Shown: piece after piece, positions 45,326 to 54,137 of the stretch
Layout: the number at the start of each line of letters is the position of its first letter
How positions within the stretch are numbered: the first letter of the stretch is position 1
Assembly (NCBI RefSeq): GCF_017377735.1
Contig: NZ_JAFVMH010000005.1
Span: forward strand, 1 to 64,000
Source of the DNA: Acetobacter garciniae
GTDB taxonomy: Bacteria > Pseudomonadota > Alphaproteobacteria > Acetobacterales > Acetobacteraceae
Reading direction: 5' to 3'
DNA: 64,000 nt
Position numbers and translations under genes: made by a program
The notes under the pieces: generated by a model
Databases searched by the model: none
Told to the model about the DNA's origin: nothing
Seen by the model: only the letters and a program-made list of their open reading frames with translations

Positions 45326-46438
45326 ATGGCGCGATACATTCATGAGCTCGGAGATTGGCCGGACTTCCGGTGGGACAATGATGCCATCTCCCATGCATTG
45401 GCCGCTGTGCGTCACCGGCAGGGTCGGCTTCTGGGGCGTATGGAAAGTCTCGGCTTCGATTTCAGATCGGAAGCGGTACTCCAGACCCTGACCGAGGACG
45501 TCATCAAGTCGAGCGAGATCGAGGGCGAAAACCTTGATCGTGAGCAGGTAAGATCTTCCATTGCCCGGCGACTGGGTATGGATATTGGCGCGCTGGCATC
45601 GGTGGATCGGGATGTAGAAGGCGTCGTGGAGATGATGCTGGATGCGACCCGGCATTATGCCGATCCGCTGACCGAGGAGAGGCTGTTCGCCTGGCATGCG
45701 GCTTTGTTTCCAACCGGCCGAAACGGCATGTCACGCATTCTGGTCGGAGAGTGGCGTGATGACAGAACCGGCCCGATGCAGGTCGTGTCAGGCCCTGTCG
45801 GACGGGAGAGGGTCCATTATGAGGCGCCGGCAGCCAGCAGGGTGCCCGTAGAGATGCAGGTCTTCCTCAACTGGTGCAATGCCGGGCAAGCGCTGGATCC
45901 TGTGCTGAAGGCAGCCATCGCACATTTGTGGTTTGTTACCATTCATCCGTTTGAGGATGGAAACGGGCGCATGGCACGGGCCATCGGTGACCTCATGCTG
46001 GCGCGTTCGGAACAGACGGACCAGCGTTTCTACAGCCTGTCGACCCAGATTCGGCAGGAACGGAAGGATTATTACGCAATCCTTGAGGCTACCCAGAAGG
46101 GGGATATGGACATCACGTCCTGGCTTCACTGGTTTCTAGGGGCGCTGGATCGCGCCTTTAATCGCGCTGAACTGGTCCTGGGAAAGGTTATCCAGAAGGC
46201 CCGTTTCTGGGATAATCTGGCCGGACAATCGATCAATGACCGGCAACGCCTCATGCTGAACCGTCTGCTGGACGGGTTCGAGGGCAAGCTGACCTCATCC
46301 AAATGGGCGAAGCTTGCAAAGACGTCACCGGATACAGCCCTGCGTGATATCAATGATCTCGTATCGCGCGATATTCTGGCCAGGGAGGCTGCAGGAGGCA
46401 GAAGCACCAGCTATGTGCTGGTTGTTCCCGAGACTTAA
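45326..46438 (+). CDS. Fic family protein (class II, DUF4172 N-terminus)
   Basis: A 370-residue protein. The active-site motif HPFEDGNGR is at 207-215. An N-terminal inhibitory helix motif SSEIEG (62-67, the S/TxxxE(G/N) pattern) makes it class II, self-inhibited. N-terminal residues 1-90 fit DUF4172 and the C-terminus is a winged-helix-like region. Fic enzymes usually AMPylate a protein target. ATG 45326 has an AAGGAG site. It lies between gajB and the integrase, so it belongs to the defence/stability block. Whether it helps Gabija is unknown. Confidence 0.9.
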   Translation: MARYIHELGDWPDFRWDNDAISHALAAVRHRQGRLLGRMESLGFDFRSEAVLQTLTEDVIKSSEIEGENLDREQVRSSIARRLGMDIGALASVDRDVEGVVEMMLDATRHYADPLTEERLFAWHAALFPTGRNGMSRILVGEWRDDRTGPMQVVSGPVGRERVHYEAPAASRVPVEMQVFLNWCNAGQALDPVLKAAIAHLWFVTIHPFEDGNGRMARAIGDLMLARSEQTDQRFYSLSTQIRQERKDYYAILEATQKGDMDITSWLHWFLGALDRAFNRAELVLGKVIQKARFWDNLAGQSINDRQRLMLNRLLDGFEGKLTSSKWAKLAKTSPDTALRDINDLVSRDILAREAAGGRSTSYVLVVPET

Positions 46439-46494
46439 AACGCGGGTCGATACTGGTGGACAGACCGTTGATTGGGTACCATCGGCATTCAGGC

Positions 46495-47655
46495 CTATGT
46501 CCTTGCGTCGGTGAGCGCGGATGAGATGCGCTGGGCGACCTGATCCGTCGAGCGTTTGACATTTTCCCGCTTCAGGTGGGCATACCGGGAGGTGGTCTTG
46601 ATGTCGGTATGGCCCAGCATCCGGCCAATCATTGTCAGGTCCGCTCCCATTTCCAGGGCATCCGATGCAAAGGAATGACGGAGATCGTGGAGCCTGACGC
46701 CATCCAGCCCTGCCGCCTTGCGGATACGACGCCACGGCTTTTGCAGGTCAGTGAGATATTCGCCAGCCTTGCGTCCGGTGATGACATAGGGATTGTCGGG
46801 CAGGCGAGGGGTGGTCTTCAGGACATCAACCGCTGCCGTGCCCAGTTGGACTGTTTTCGCTCCGGTTTTGCTGTCGGGAAGGCGCAGTTCGGCTTCACCC
46901 AGCCAGACATGCGCCCACTGAAGTGTCTGGATTTCCCGCAACCGGCAACCCGTGAGGGCAAGCAGACGGATGGCCCGTGCCGCTTCGGGCATATCTTCGG
47001 CGGCCTCGTCGAGGCTGCCTCCTAACCGGGCATACTCATCCCGGGTGAGGAAACGCTCGCGTCTTTCCTCCCGGTAGCGTTTGACGCCCCGGCATGGATT
47101 CACACCGTCCTGGCGGATACCCCATAGATCGGCAAGGCTGAACATCTTTGACAGAACGCCCAGCGTGCGGTTGGCCTGATAGGGGATATGGCGGAGGCTG
47201 CCATGAAATTCGACGACCTCAGCCCGTGAAAGGTCGGCCATCCGCCAGCTTCCGAATTTCGGGACAATGAACAGTTCCACCGAGCGCCTGTATTCTCCCC
47301 GTGTTCTGGGTTTCAGGTGGACATCGACATATTCGTCCAGAAAGCGCCTGGAGAAACTCGCGACAGTCATGGCCTTGCGGTCATCGGACCGTTTATCCGC
47401 CGGATTTTCCCCGGTATGAACCCGCGCGAGGATCCTGATGGCTTCATCACGGGCGAGATCTGCTGTCCACGGGCTGCCATGCTGGCCAATCGTGTAACGC
47501 CGCAGCCTCCCGCCAGAGCGGTAGTGAATGACATAGACCTTGCGGCCTGATGGCCAGACGCGGACAGCAAAGGCCGGGATGCTGTCATCCCACAGGAAAT
47601 AATCTTTTGCTTCGGGCGTCGCCGCCGTGACGGTTTTCTTGTTGAGCCGGGCCAT
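46495..47655 (-). CDS. int: Tyrosine site-specific integrase (P4-like)
   Basis: A 386-residue protein with the DUF4102-type N-terminal arm-binding domain (DYFLWDDSIPAFAVRVWPSG), a core-binding SAM-like part (about 95-180) and a catalytic domain with TGCRLREIQ (first Arg), LHDLRHSFAS (HxxR) and LGHTDIKTTSRYAHL (His and Tyr). It cuts and joins att sites by strand exchange. It is read away from the tRNA fragment 176 bp upstream, the usual layout for an integrase at the element end. MARLNKKTVTAATP is chosen as start because the family begins there. Confidence 0.93.
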   Translation of the reverse strand: MARLNKKTVTAATPEAKDYFLWDDSIPAFAVRVWPSGRKVYVIHYRSGGRLRRYTIGQHGSPWTADLARDEAIRILARVHTGENPADKRSDDRKAMTVASFSRRFLDEYVDVHLKPRTRGEYRRSVELFIVPKFGSWRMADLSRAEVVEFHGSLRHIPYQANRTLGVLSKMFSLADLWGIRQDGVNPCRGVKRYREERRERFLTRDEYARLGGSLDEAAEDMPEAARAIRLLALTGCRLREIQTLQWAHVWLGEAELRLPDSKTGAKTVQLGTAAVDVLKTTPRLPDNPYVITGRKAGEYLTDLQKPWRRIRKAAGLDGVRLHDLRHSFASDALEMGADLTMIGRMLGHTDIKTTSRYAHLKRENVKRSTDQVAQRISSALTDART

Positions 47656-47830
47656 TCTCGCCTCCACCGCAGGAAACACATAGGAAACAGATGAGAGCGC
47701 AACCGAGCGTAGTCGGTGAAGGAATGACGTATCCCGACGGGGCCATTTTTCAAGGAAAAACAAAGGGTTTTCGTGGCCCGGCGCTATTCTGTCGGCACGG
47801 GAGCTGGCCAGCGTAGGCTAAAAAATCTTT
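47656..47830. promoter_or_regulatory. Element end between int and att
   Basis: This 175-bp stretch should hold the int promoter and arm-type integrase sites. Two AGGAAAC copies lie close together near 47677-47694 and could be arm sites. The 5' half of a tRNA is not present next to the fragment, so no complete tRNA gene exists here. Confidence 0.4.
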
Positions 47831-47875
47831 CTCATAACCTGAAGGCCGCAGGTTCAAATCCTGCCCCCGCAACCA
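47831..47875 (+). other. att site: 3' 45 bp of initiator tRNA (tRNA-fMet)
   Basis: The sequence starts CTCATAACCTGAAGG, with anticodon CAT in its loop context, continues through the T-arm GCAGGTTCAAATCCTGC and ends CCCCGCAACCA. This is the anticodon-to-CCA half of initiator tRNA. The 5' half is absent upstream. A tRNA 3' end next to an integrase gene is the classic attL/attR left by integration. The plus-strand orientation places the intact tRNA, if tandem integration occurred, to the left of the window. Confidence 0.88.
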
Positions 47876-49514
47876 TCTGAACTTGCGATGCCAACGCATC
47901 ATGAACCCCAGTCCGGAAACGTGCTGGGGTTTTTGTTTGTCCGCTGCCCGACGCCATCGTCAGGATGCCGGCAAGGTCGCCCCGGACATCGATCTGGAGG
48001 CCCTTGTCGGATGGCGTCAGGATGATGGCTTCGATCAGCGAGCGGATGACCTCGGCCGCCTCCTGGCGTTTCTCGTCCAGCTCGGAATGCAGCATGTCGT
48101 GCAGGCGCGCGAGTTGCCGGTGGTAGAACTCCGCCATCTGCGGATGGAGCAGGGGCGGCGGCGCCTCGGCGGTGGCCAGGAACTCCTTGAGTTCGGTCTT
48201 GCGGGTTTCGAGCTTCGATCCGCGTTCCTTGACCGTCGCGATCGAGATCGCCTCGGAAAGATAGAGATCCATCAGGCGCTGGATGTCACGCTCAACCCGC
48301 TTCAGTTCTGATTCCGCTGCGCCGATGTCGGCTGACGCCTCCATGCGCAGGCGGTTCATCTCGTCCGTGAACGCGGTGCAGAACTCCGCGAACAGGTCCG
48401 GGTCCATGAGATGCTGGCGGAGCGCGTTGAGGACGCGCCTTTCCAGTTCCTCGCGGCGCATATTGGTCCGGTTGTGGCAGGTGCCCTTGTTGCGCGCTGT
48501 TGAGCAGCCCAGCAGGGTGCCAGAGATCATCGAATAACCGCCACCGCAGCAGGCGCATTTGCTCAGGCCGGAGAACAGATAGCGGGGACGACGTTTCTCA
48601 CGGAAATGGTCGGGTGATGATGTGTCGCTTGTGTTCCGGCTGGCGCTGACGCTGGCCTGCCGCGCCTTGACCGCGTCCCACAGATCCTGATTGACGATCC
48701 GCAGTTCCGGCACATCCTGGATCACCCATTCGGTTTCCGGGTTGGGGCGCGCCTGGCGCTTGCCGGTGTCGGGATCCTTGATGAAGCGCTGCCGGTTCCA
48801 GACCAGTTTTCCCACATACATCTCGTTATTGAGGATCCCGGTGCCACGCGCCCGGTTGCCGGTGATGGTCGAGAAGCCCCACGCACCACTGCCCGGTGCC
48901 GGGATGCCCTCGTCATTGAGACGGAAGGCGATGGCGCGCGGCCCCAGTCCGGCCGCGAAGTCGCGGAAGATACGACGGACGACCTCTGCCTCCACCACGT
49001 TGATAGTTCGGTCGCCCCGGATCGGCTCGCCGTTGGCGTCGAGCTTACGCACGACATCATAGCCATAGGCGTTTCCGCCGCCCGACTTGCCCAGTTCGAC
49101 CCGGCCGCGCAGGCCGCGATGGGTCTTCTCGGCCAGGTCTTTCAGGAACAAGGCATTCATCGTGCCCTTGAGGCCGACGTGAAGGTGGGACACCTCGCCT
49201 TCTGAAAGGGTGAAGATCCGTACGCTGGCATAATTCATGCGCTTGAAGACGCCGGCGATATCTTCCTGGTCGCGGGAGAGGCGGTCCATGGCCTCGGCCA
49301 GCACAATCTGGAACCGTCCGCGCTGTGCGTCGGCGATCAGCGCCTGAATACCGGGCCGCACCAGGGAGGCGCCGGAGATGGCGTGGTCGGTATACTCCTC
49401 GACGATGGTCCAGCCCTGTTTTTCCGCGTGGGTGCGGCAGACCCGAAGCTGATCCGCGATCGAGGCGTCGCGCTGGTTGTCGGACGAATAGCGGGCGTAG
49501 AGCGCGACCTTCAT
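47832..49514 (-). CDS. Large serine recombinase
   Basis: A 560-residue protein. The resolvase domain starts MKVALYARYSSDNQ, with nucleophile S10 and the conserved RLSRD. The recombinase domain and a zinc-ribbon (CACCGGGY near 333, later C residues) follow, then a coiled-coil (about 385-430). The last residues GAGFEPAAFRL are read from the complement of the tRNA fragment, the usual tail when a gene runs into an att site. A second recombinase type meeting the same att suggests it belongs to the neighbouring element. ATG 49514 begins the family homology. Confidence 0.92.
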   Translation of the reverse strand: MKVALYARYSSDNQRDASIADQLRVCRTHAEKQGWTIVEEYTDHAISGASLVRPGIQALIADAQRGRFQIVLAEAMDRLSRDQEDIAGVFKRMNYASVRIFTLSEGEVSHLHVGLKGTMNALFLKDLAEKTHRGLRGRVELGKSGGGNAYGYDVVRKLDANGEPIRGDRTINVVEAEVVRRIFRDFAAGLGPRAIAFRLNDEGIPAPGSGAWGFSTITGNRARGTGILNNEMYVGKLVWNRQRFIKDPDTGKRQARPNPETEWVIQDVPELRIVNQDLWDAVKARQASVSASRNTSDTSSPDHFREKRRPRYLFSGLSKCACCGGGYSMISGTLLGCSTARNKGTCHNRTNMRREELERRVLNALRQHLMDPDLFAEFCTAFTDEMNRLRMEASADIGAAESELKRVERDIQRLMDLYLSEAISIATVKERGSKLETRKTELKEFLATAEAPPPLLHPQMAEFYHRQLARLHDMLHSELDEKRQEAAEVIRSLIEAIILTPSDKGLQIDVRGDLAGILTMASGSGQTKTPARFRTGVHDALASQVQMVAGAGFEPAAFRL

Positions 49515-49527
49515 GGCGAGGTATCCC

Positions 49528-49716
49528 TTACGGTCCGGAGCGGCGGCGCTGCTCCTGTTGCTGCGACCGGAACCAGTCCCGTGCCGCACGACGGGCCATG
49601 AGGCGGACCAGCGCTATCAGGCGCGGGTCGGGGGCATTGGGCCGCAGGATGAGCCGTAACTCGGGCTCGGGCGGCCGATACGCCGGGGCAATGGACTGGC
49701 TGGGTCTGTCCGTCAT
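49528..49716 (-). CDS. Small hypothetical protein before the serine recombinase
   Basis: A 62-residue protein, MTDRPSQSIAPAYRPPEPELRL then LVRLMARRAARDWFRSQQQEQRRR. It ends 13 bp before the recombinase start and is probably co-transcribed. Very basic C-terminus, possible nucleic-acid binding. Short proteins like this regularly accompany alphaproteobacterial serine recombinases. Function unknown. Confidence 0.6.
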   Translation of the reverse strand: MTDRPSQSIAPAYRPPEPELRLILRPNAPDPRLIALVRLMARRAARDWFRSQQQEQRRRSGP

Positions 49717-49935
49717 CGTCGCTCTCTTCCAACCGTATGGCAAGGAAAACAGACACACGATCCAGACAGATGACTGTTATTTCAATGGAAATGCGCATTG
49801 TGGAACATCGTGCTTGTGCGTGTTCCAGCGTACGGAATCGTAGTTATGGGTAGTCCCGGATACAGGCGCGTCGTACAAATACTGGCGTAAGACGGGCAGA
49901 CTGGACGCTCTCGTGTGGTCAAGTTGCGACAAGCG

Positions 49936-50805
49936 TCAGGCGAGATTGTTCCTCTTGGCGCCCTGTATACCCGCTACCCCATAATGTTGCCGGATCAGAT
50001 CGCCCAGCCCGGTGGCCGCACGAGTGAGTTGCCCCGCACGCGAGTGAAGCACCAGATCGATCGAACCAGGAGACGGCAAGGTCTGGTTCACGATACTCGG
50101 GACAAGACCTTCTGTCAGATCCTCAGCAAGAGGGGATACCCCCAATCCGGCGTTAACCGCAGCCAGAATGCCCGCGAGTGAGGGACTCACATAGGCGACT
50201 GCCCAGGGAATCCCGGCTTTTTCAAGCGCCCTGATGGCGCGCTCACGATAGATGCAGGGTTCGGGAAATACGATCAGGGGCACAGCCCCGGTGGTGGAGG
50301 CCAGTCCCATCCAGACCACGGTACGCCTGGCAAGAATTTCACCTCCGGCAGCCCGATCCTGCTTGGTCAGCACATGGTCAAGGCGCTGTACATCCAGGGC
50401 AGACAGGAGACGGTCGCGGTTACCAACCTCCACCTCGAGGCGAGCGTCGGGATGTTGTCGGGCGAAATCAGCGAGAAGCTGCGTAAAGCCACGTCCGCTG
50501 GCAAAATCGTCTGGCAGACCGACCCTTACAAGACCAGTGAGAGAGGTCCCGGCCAGACGTGATCGGGCCTCCTGGTCCAGCCGCAGGATTTCACGCGCAT
50601 AACCGATGAGTTCCCGCCCCTGAAGCGTCAGTGCGACAGACCCGCCACGATCGCGCTCCATAAGTCGGTGGCCAGCCTGTTCTTCCAGACGCTTGATATG
50701 ACCGCTGATTGTCGACTGGGTGGCATTGAGACGCCGTGCGGCTTCCGTGAAGCCACCGGTGTCAATGACGGTCAGAAAACTGCGAAGGCAGATCGGCGAA
50801 AGCAT
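49936..50805 (-). CDS. LysR-family transcriptional regulator
   Basis: A 289-residue protein. The HTH is at about 1-60 (FLTVIDTGGFTEAARRLNATQSTISGHIKRLEEQAG), followed by the effector domain. It is divergent from the alpha/beta hydrolase with a 93-bp AT-rich spacer containing ATGATCTAATTATAT, the classical LysR-target arrangement. It probably controls the hydrolase. Effector unknown. Confidence 0.9.
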   Translation of the reverse strand: MLSPICLRSFLTVIDTGGFTEAARRLNATQSTISGHIKRLEEQAGHRLMERDRGGSVALTLQGRELIGYAREILRLDQEARSRLAGTSLTGLVRVGLPDDFASGRGFTQLLADFARQHPDARLEVEVGNRDRLLSALDVQRLDHVLTKQDRAAGGEILARRTVVWMGLASTTGAVPLIVFPEPCIYRERAIRALEKAGIPWAVAYVSPSLAGILAAVNAGLGVSPLAEDLTEGLVPSIVNQTLPSPGSIDLVLHSRAGQLTRAATGLGDLIRQHYGVAGIQGAKRNNLA

Positions 50806-50898
50806 AGCTTTTCTTATCGTAAAAGGCGATATGATCTAATTATATATCTGTTTCTATGTTAAGAAGAAAGCGCGCATAGCAGGAGCGGAGGTACGCTC

Positions 50899-51789
50899 AT
50901 GCAGCACATAACGATCACAACATCCCAACTCGACATTGCGTGTCGGATATCAGGACCGGAAGACGGATTTCCAGTAATCCTGCTTCATGGGTGGCCGGAC
51001 GACGCGCTGACATGGCACCGGCTCCTGCCGGATCTGCATGCGGCTGGTTTCCGGACCTATGTGCCCTGGCTGCGCGGTTGCGGCCCAACGCGTTTTCGGG
51101 AGGCAGACATCCCTCGAAACGGGCAGCTTGTGGCTCTCGCCCAGGATGTGCTCGAAATGGCGGATGTCGTGGGGATTTCCCGTTTCAACATCATCGGACA
51201 TGACTGGGGCGCGCGAACTGCCTACATCGCCTCTGTTCTGGCACCTGACCGGATAGCAGCGTGCGTGGCCTTGTCCGTGGGATGGGGAACAAATGATGCT
51301 GGTCAGGCCATGTCTTACCGTCAGATGCAGAATTACTGGTATCACTGGCTGATGGGGCTTGATCGTGGTGCCGAACTTATCCGGAACGATCGCCAGAAAT
51401 TCATGCGGTATATCTGGTCGATCTGGAACCCGGGATGGCAAATCCCCGAAGCCGAATTCGCAGCGACGGCTCAGGCATTCGAAAATCCCGACTGGGCAGA
51501 TATTACGCTGCACTCCTATCGCGTGCGCTGGGGGCTGGCTGAGCGTTCCCCGGCATTTGAAGACCTTGAGAAACGTGTTGTTGCCGACCCGATCATTCAT
51601 GTGCCCACGCTCGTCATCCACGGGGATGATGACCCGTGTAACGATCCGGAGACGTCAGCCAGTAAGGGTCATCTGTTCAGGGGGTATTATAAGCGGCATG
51701 TTCTGCCCGGGACCGGTCATTTTCCCCAGCGCCAGAGCGCGAATGCTGTGACAGAACTTACCATTCCTTTTTTCCTGCAGAATCGCTGA
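50899..51789 (+). CDS. Alpha/beta hydrolase, epoxide hydrolase-like
   Basis: A 296-residue protein. The oxyanion-hole motif is HGWPDD (30-35). The nucleophile elbow GHDWGAR has aspartate D102, as in epoxide hydrolases and haloalkane dehalogenases rather than serine esterases. The acid is likely in HGDDDPCND and the base histidine in GTGHFPQRQ. Possible substrates are epoxides or halogenated compounds. A GGAGCGGAGG site precedes ATG. Divergent from LysR. Confidence 0.88.
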   Translation: MQHITITTSQLDIACRISGPEDGFPVILLHGWPDDALTWHRLLPDLHAAGFRTYVPWLRGCGPTRFREADIPRNGQLVALAQDVLEMADVVGISRFNIIGHDWGARTAYIASVLAPDRIAACVALSVGWGTNDAGQAMSYRQMQNYWYHWLMGLDRGAELIRNDRQKFMRYIWSIWNPGWQIPEAEFAATAQAFENPDWADITLHSYRVRWGLAERSPAFEDLEKRVVADPIIHVPTLVIHGDDDPCNDPETSASKGHLFRGYYKRHVLPGTGHFPQRQSANAVTELTIPFFLQNR

Positions 51790-51942
51790 CGAAGCAGATC
51801 GGCAATGTCCGCGTTCGTGTTGCAGGTTCAAAGTCCATCGGTTTCCCTTGAAACTGGAAGAAAAGTCAGTATAGGCTGCCAGAAAGTAAAACCTGCACGT
51901 CACATATTCAGGGATTAACTGACGAAACATCTAATATCGTCG

Positions 51943-52971
51943 TCAGGTTTTCGAACTCAGTTCAATGCGCATGTTGGAATTACTGGATAAGGAACTCGTG
52001 GCCGTCGGACCGTGAAGACAAAAGCGAGATCGGTAGCTGGCTGGTGGGAGGCCGGTTGCGGTGCGGAAATGTTGTCGAAAATTCGTCGGTGTGCCAAAGC
52101 CCGTGCGCTGCGCGATCTCATCAACGCAGAGGGTCGTCTCCTCCAGCAAGTCGCGCGCGTAGGCAATGCGTTGCTGCTTAATCCACTCCCCAGGTGCCAA
52201 CCCTGTTGCTTCGTATATATGTCGATGGACGGTTCGGACGCTGACATGAGCGATCTCGGCCATACGCTCAAGAGTCCACTTTTCGCCAATCCTTTTCTGT
52301 ACCGTCTCAAGGAGTTCCGAAAGCCGTGCGCCTGACGGAGGAGGAACAGAGCGTTCGATGAACTGCGACTGGCCGCCGTCTCTGTGTGCTGCGACGACCA
52401 GTCTGCGCGCTACGCTGTTTGCAGCCTTCGCTCCAAAATCCTTCCGAACAATATGCAGACACAGGTCGAGACCTGCAGCACTTCCTGCAGACGTCAGAAT
52501 GTCTCCTTCATCCACATAAAGCGCATCTCCTTCAACCACGATGTCAGGATATCGGGACGCTAATATTGAAGCATGACGCCAATGCGTTGTTGCTCGTTTG
52601 CCTGCGAGCAGACCGGCTTGTGCAAGCACGAATGCTGCACCGCAAATCGAGACGATTCTTGTTCCTGCCGCATGTGCCCGCCGGAGCGCGTCGAGCAATA
52701 AAGGAGGTGCTACAGAATCTGGACCCCTCCAGCCCGGAATGATGATCGTGTCAGCACCATCGAGAAGTTCCAGTCCGTCGGCTACTTCCAGTCGCAGACC
52801 ACCTGCGGCCCGGATGGGTTCCGGTTCAGCGGCGGCTGTGAGGCAACGATACCAGCCACGCCCCATTTCAGGGCGTGAAAGGCCGAATACTTCGAAGGCA
52901 CAGCCGAATTCAAACGTGCAGAGCTGGTCATACGCTAGGATGACGACGAGAGGACTGGAGCCATTTGGCAT
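51943..52971 (-). CDS. GlxA-family AraC regulator (DJ-1/PfpI + HTH)
   Basis: A 342-residue protein. The N-terminal amidotransferase-like DJ-1/PfpI domain (about 1-190) has SICGAAFVLAQAGLLAGKRATTHW. The C-terminal AraC HTH pair (about 230-325) has LERMAEIAHVSVRTVHRHIYEATGLAPGEWI and FRQHFRTATGLPPASYR. Such proteins sense metabolites or amines. A GTG 30 bp upstream is an alternative start. It is divergent from the GST gene, which it probably regulates. Confidence 0.9.
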   Translation of the reverse strand: MPNGSSPLVVILAYDQLCTFEFGCAFEVFGLSRPEMGRGWYRCLTAAAEPEPIRAAGGLRLEVADGLELLDGADTIIIPGWRGPDSVAPPLLLDALRRAHAAGTRIVSICGAAFVLAQAGLLAGKRATTHWRHASILASRYPDIVVEGDALYVDEGDILTSAGSAAGLDLCLHIVRKDFGAKAANSVARRLVVAAHRDGGQSQFIERSVPPPSGARLSELLETVQKRIGEKWTLERMAEIAHVSVRTVHRHIYEATGLAPGEWIKQQRIAYARDLLEETTLCVDEIAQRTGFGTPTNFRQHFRTATGLPPASYRSRFCLHGPTATSSLSSNSNMRIELSSKT

Positions 52972-53089
52972 GATCGTTACGCTAATGGCCAATCCGGCCA
53001 CTTACAATACGGTCATTTGCTCGTTAGCGTCGTCGTGAACGGGATCACCGATCCCGCAGGTAAATCATCTCGCATCCAGGATTGATCCC

Positions 53090-53704
53090 ATGAAGCTGAT
53101 CGGAATGCTCGATTCTCCCTATGTGCGCCGTGTCGCTATATCCTTTCACCTTCAGGGCATAAGCTTCGACCACCAGCCGTTATCCGTATTCTCGGCGTAT
53201 GACACCTTCGCCACGGTCAATTCGGTCGTAAAGGCACCCACGCTGGTCACAAATGATGGGACTGTGCTGATGGACTCTGGGCTAATCCTTGAACTGGGTG
53301 AGCGACTGGCGCCCCCGCACCTCAAACTGATGCCCTGCGATCTGGAAGCGTATATCCGGTCACAGCGGATTATCGGCCTTGCACTCGCAGCCTGCGAGAA
53401 GACGGTACAGATCGTCTACGAGCGCAAGCTTCGTCCTCCCGAAAAGCAGTACCAGCCCTGGGTTGATCGCGTTCATACCCAGCTGATAGCTGCATATCGT
53501 CTCCTTGAAGGGGAAGTCAGTCAGACCAACGCCTGGTTATTTGACGAGCGCCCGCTTCAGGCCGACGTCAGTAGCGCCGTCGCTTTCCGTTTTTCTCGCC
53601 ATATGCTGCCGGAGATCATTGAAGCCGACGCCCATCCAGCCCTTGATGCTCTCTCCGCGCGCGCAGAAGCGACAGAGGGCTTTTCCGCGTTTTCGTTCGT
53701 GTGA
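53090..53704 (+). CDS. Glutathione S-transferase family protein
   Basis: A 204-residue protein with a thioredoxin-like N-terminal domain (MKLIGMLDSPYVRRVAISFHLQGISF, then KAPTLVTNDGTVLMDSGLILELGERL) and an alpha-helical C-terminal domain. The SPYVRR start and DS pair are the glutathione-binding residues. Divergent from the GlxA-type regulator with 118 bp between. Probably conjugates or reduces toxic electrophiles. Confidence 0.9.
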   Translation: MKLIGMLDSPYVRRVAISFHLQGISFDHQPLSVFSAYDTFATVNSVVKAPTLVTNDGTVLMDSGLILELGERLAPPHLKLMPCDLEAYIRSQRIIGLALAACEKTVQIVYERKLRPPEKQYQPWVDRVHTQLIAAYRLLEGEVSQTNAWLFDERPLQADVSSAVAFRFSRHMLPEIIEADAHPALDALSARAEATEGFSAFSFV

Positions 53705-53733
53705 CACGTTGAGTAGATAAGCTATAAGAGCAT

Positions 53734-54090
53734 TTAATCGACCTCTATTACCGGCCGACATCCAATGGCCGGAAAATCATCCTCATGGCGGAGGAACTTT
53801 CCGTTCCCAAAAGGGTGGATTTCGTTAACCTCGTTAAGGTTGAGTAATTAGAGTCTGTATTTTTGAAGCTTTCCCCAAACGCCCGCGTTCCGGCGCTGGT
53901 TAACCCAAAGGGACCGGACGGAAAACCGATTTTGGTCTTTGAGTCGGGAGCTATTCTCCAATATCTCAGCCAAAAATTCAGGCGTTTCAATCAGCGAGAA
54001 GAGCGGAAGCGTGTCGAGGTCGATCAGTGGCTGTTCTGGCAGTCGCGACGGGACTTTTTATATCGATCAAACGATGGCTTTTTTCGCTGA
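53734..54090 (+). pseudogene. Broken second GST (YfcG/YghU-like) remnant
   Basis: One frame reads LIDLYYRPTSNGRKIILMAEEL to VKVE and then hits TAA at 53845. After it a second stretch reads LKLSPNARVPALVNP, DGKPILVFESGAILQYLSQKF, VDQWLFWQ, and then loses homology at about 54045. Family members have these joined with about 10 extra residues between and another ~150 residues after. So an internal deletion and a 3' truncation killed the gene. The right breakpoint lies just before the XRE-ImmA gene, suggesting a recombination junction. Confidence 0.75.
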
Positions 54091-54137
54091 ACCGACGATG
54101 GAAGGGCGTAAGTCTGACTGCCAACGCCCCATGGGTA

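Noticed and set aside
47820..47880. A complete functional tRNA gene
   Set aside because: Only the anticodon-to-CCA half is present; upstream bases do not form a D-arm or the 5' acceptor strand.
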